DNA of 64,000 nt from Burkholderia sp. L27(2015) (lineage in GTDB: Bacteria > Pseudomonadota > Gammaproteobacteria > Burkholderiales > Burkholderiaceae). The DNA is taken from contig NZ_LMUX01000017.1 of assembly GCF_009765705.1 (NCBI RefSeq), positions 203,882 through 267,881 on the forward strand, given 5' to 3'. The translations under genes were made by a program, and so were the position numbers. Positions within the stretch are counted from its first letter, which is position 1. Every line of letters begins with the position of its first letter. Positions 62,879 through 64,000 of this stretch are shown here, piece by piece. The notes under the pieces are model-generated. The model made no database searches. It was not told the DNA's origin and was given only the letters and a program-made list of their open reading frames with translations.

Positions 62879-63973
62879 TCAGGCCAGTTTGTATTTGGCC
62901 ACCGCCGCATCGTCCCACACCAAGCCATTCCCGCTCCGGTCCGGGATCACGGCGTTGCCGTCGACGATCTTCAACGGCTCCTGCACGACAGGATTGATCC
63001 AGTCTGCGTATTCCAGCCAGTGCGCCGTCGGTGTCGCCGCCAGCAGATGGGCGCTGACCTCAGGAAAGAGGTGCGTAGACACTTCTCGTCCACAGGCGGC
63101 CGCAATCCCTGCCGCATGACGCCAACCCGTGACCCCGCCGATACGATCGAGGTCGAACATCACGTAATCGGACGCCGACGCCTTGATCGCGTCCAGCGTG
63201 GGCGCAAGTCCGAGGAAATTCTCGCCGATCTGGATCGGTGTCTCGGTGGCCTGGGCGATCAACGCAGCGTGTTGGTAATCGTCGTGTCGGATCGGCTCTT
63301 CGATCCAATAAACACCCTCCCCGTCCAACGCCGGGCAATATTGCATGGCTTTAGCGAACGTGAGCGCCTGGTTGAAATCCACCATCAACGCGACGTCGCC
63401 CGCGAGCCGCTTGCGAACCGCCCTGACAGCGGCAAGGTCGTCAGAAAAATTCGGTCGACCCATGCGCATCTTGACCGCTTTGAAACCGCCCTCGAGTAGC
63501 TCTTGCGCTTCGTCCGCCGCCGCTTGCGCACCGATCAGACCAAGGCCGTTACTGTTATAGGCCGGCACCGGATCCATACTCGCACCGAGAAAACGCGCCA
63601 ACGGCATGTCGGCGGCGATCGAGCACGCATCCCATGCGGCTACGTCGACGGCCGAGGCTACCATCGCCAGCGGGCCACTCAGCCCGGTCAGTTTGAAATA
63701 GCGCGTGATGGCTTTCGACAACGCGAGTGGTGCGACCGCCTGACCCGCAAGGAATGCGCCGAGATCCGTAACCACGCGTTGCAGCGCGCACGCGACGGAC
63801 GGAAGATAGCAGAACGCATAGGCACGCCCGGTAATCCCCTCCTCGGTCTGGAGATCGATGAGCAGCAACGGCGCGGTTCTTATCGTTTGCGCACTGGTGA
63901 TGAGTGGCCGGGCCATGGGCACAGCGATAGGCGTTGCCGACAACGAGCGGACAGTCAGATTTTGGGCGGTCAT
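62879..63973 (-). CDS. Mandelate-racemase-like enolase superfamily enzyme
   Basis: A 364-residue enzyme close to mandelate racemase; key positions are offset by +4 from Pseudomonas putida MR. Seen: Lys168 (MR Lys164), metal ligands Asp199, Glu225 and Glu251, the Asp274-His301 dyad (MR Asp270-His297) and Glu321 (MR Glu317), with 'SAHLLAATPTAHWLE' shared. The (S)-specific base Lys166 is Arg170 here. It abstracts a proton alpha to a carboxylate; loss of that Lys suggests a dehydratase or one-sided reaction. No mandelate pathway genes are visible in the window. Start ATG 63973. Confidence 0.88.
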   Translation of the reverse strand: MTAQNLTVRSLSATPIAVPMARPLITSAQTIRTAPLLLIDLQTEEGITGRAYAFCYLPSVACALQRVVTDLGAFLAGQAVAPLALSKAITRYFKLTGLSGPLAMVASAVDVAAWDACSIAADMPLARFLGASMDPVPAYNSNGLGLIGAQAAADEAQELLEGGFKAVKMRMGRPNFSDDLAAVRAVRKRLAGDVALMVDFNQALTFAKAMQYCPALDGEGVYWIEEPIRHDDYQHAALIAQATETPIQIGENFLGLAPTLDAIKASASDYVMFDLDRIGGVTGWRHAAGIAAACGREVSTHLFPEVSAHLLAATPTAHWLEYADWINPVVQEPLKIVDGNAVIPDRSGNGLVWDDAAVAKYKLA

Positions 63974-64000
63974 AGGGTTTCCGGGTAAATTTGGTCTGAT

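Noticed and set aside
1..64000. CRISPR arrays, tRNA or rRNA genes, integrase attachment sites
   Set aside because: No regularly spaced repeats of 24-40 bases, no cloverleaf sequence I could recognise, and no integrase gene.

Overview
The window is GC-rich, densely coded chromosomal DNA of a beta-proteobacterium, most likely a Burkholderiaceae member. Evidence: two gram-negative porins that begin with the 'SVTLYG' strand typical of Burkholderiales, two DUF4148 secreted proteins, the mltG-tmk-holB-tatD order, the kbl-tdh pair, a complete cyanate operon, and an IS of the ISNCY/IS1202 type. I cannot name the species. I saw no rRNA, tRNA or CRISPR array.

Layout. 0-5 kb: a five-gene acyl-CoA/lipid catabolism operon (FadB-like protein, Dabb protein, hotdog thioesterase, SDR, HSL-type hydrolase). 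5-11 kb: housekeeping genes (NRDE protein, ygfZ, mltG, tmk, holB, a GNAT, a TatD nuclease). 11-18 kb: an ankyrin protein, an orphan PelA-like polysaccharide enzyme, a CtaG-like membrane protein, and kbl-tdh for threonine breakdown. 18-23 kb: the prkA-yeaH-spoVR stress module. 23-31 kb: a membrane methyltransferase, a Tat-exported phosphoesterase, a second AAA+/VWA pair (MoxR-CobT type), a leucine-type dehydrogenase and a DUF4148 protein. 31-34 kb: cynT-cynS-cynR. 34-42 kb: a sigma-54 activator with its own -24/-12 promoter, a cupin, a SEC-C/TPR/O-GlcNAc-transferase-like protein, a GNAT, and two SDRs divergent from a TetR with a clear palindromic operator. 42-47 kb: a DUF1120 secreted protein, a large unknown protein, and an IS remnant joined end to end with an intact IS.

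47-54 kb is the most interesting part: a bufferin-type RiPP operon. bufA1 encodes a four-Cys DUF2282 precursor, bufB the DUF692/MNIO enzyme, bufC the DUF2063 partner, followed by doxX, a second NrsF-like gene and a chemoreceptor. A divergent ECF sigma/NrsF (SigF-type) pair lies next to it. A GTAACC-N16-CGAA promoter precedes bufA1, a one-mismatch copy precedes sigF, and an exact third copy lies 9 kb away in front of a doxX-ECF sigma-anti-sigma operon (57.7-59.7 kb). This suggests one metal/oxidative stress regulon across the region. The second NrsF has Thr where the first has Cys130.

54-64 kb: a DUF4148 protein, two porins (one with a strong leader hairpin), decayed ABC-transporter, GST and HD-GYP fragments, a peroxiredoxin-GST pair and a TetR gene that share an operator motif, and a mandelate-racemase-like enolase in which one catalytic Lys is Arg.
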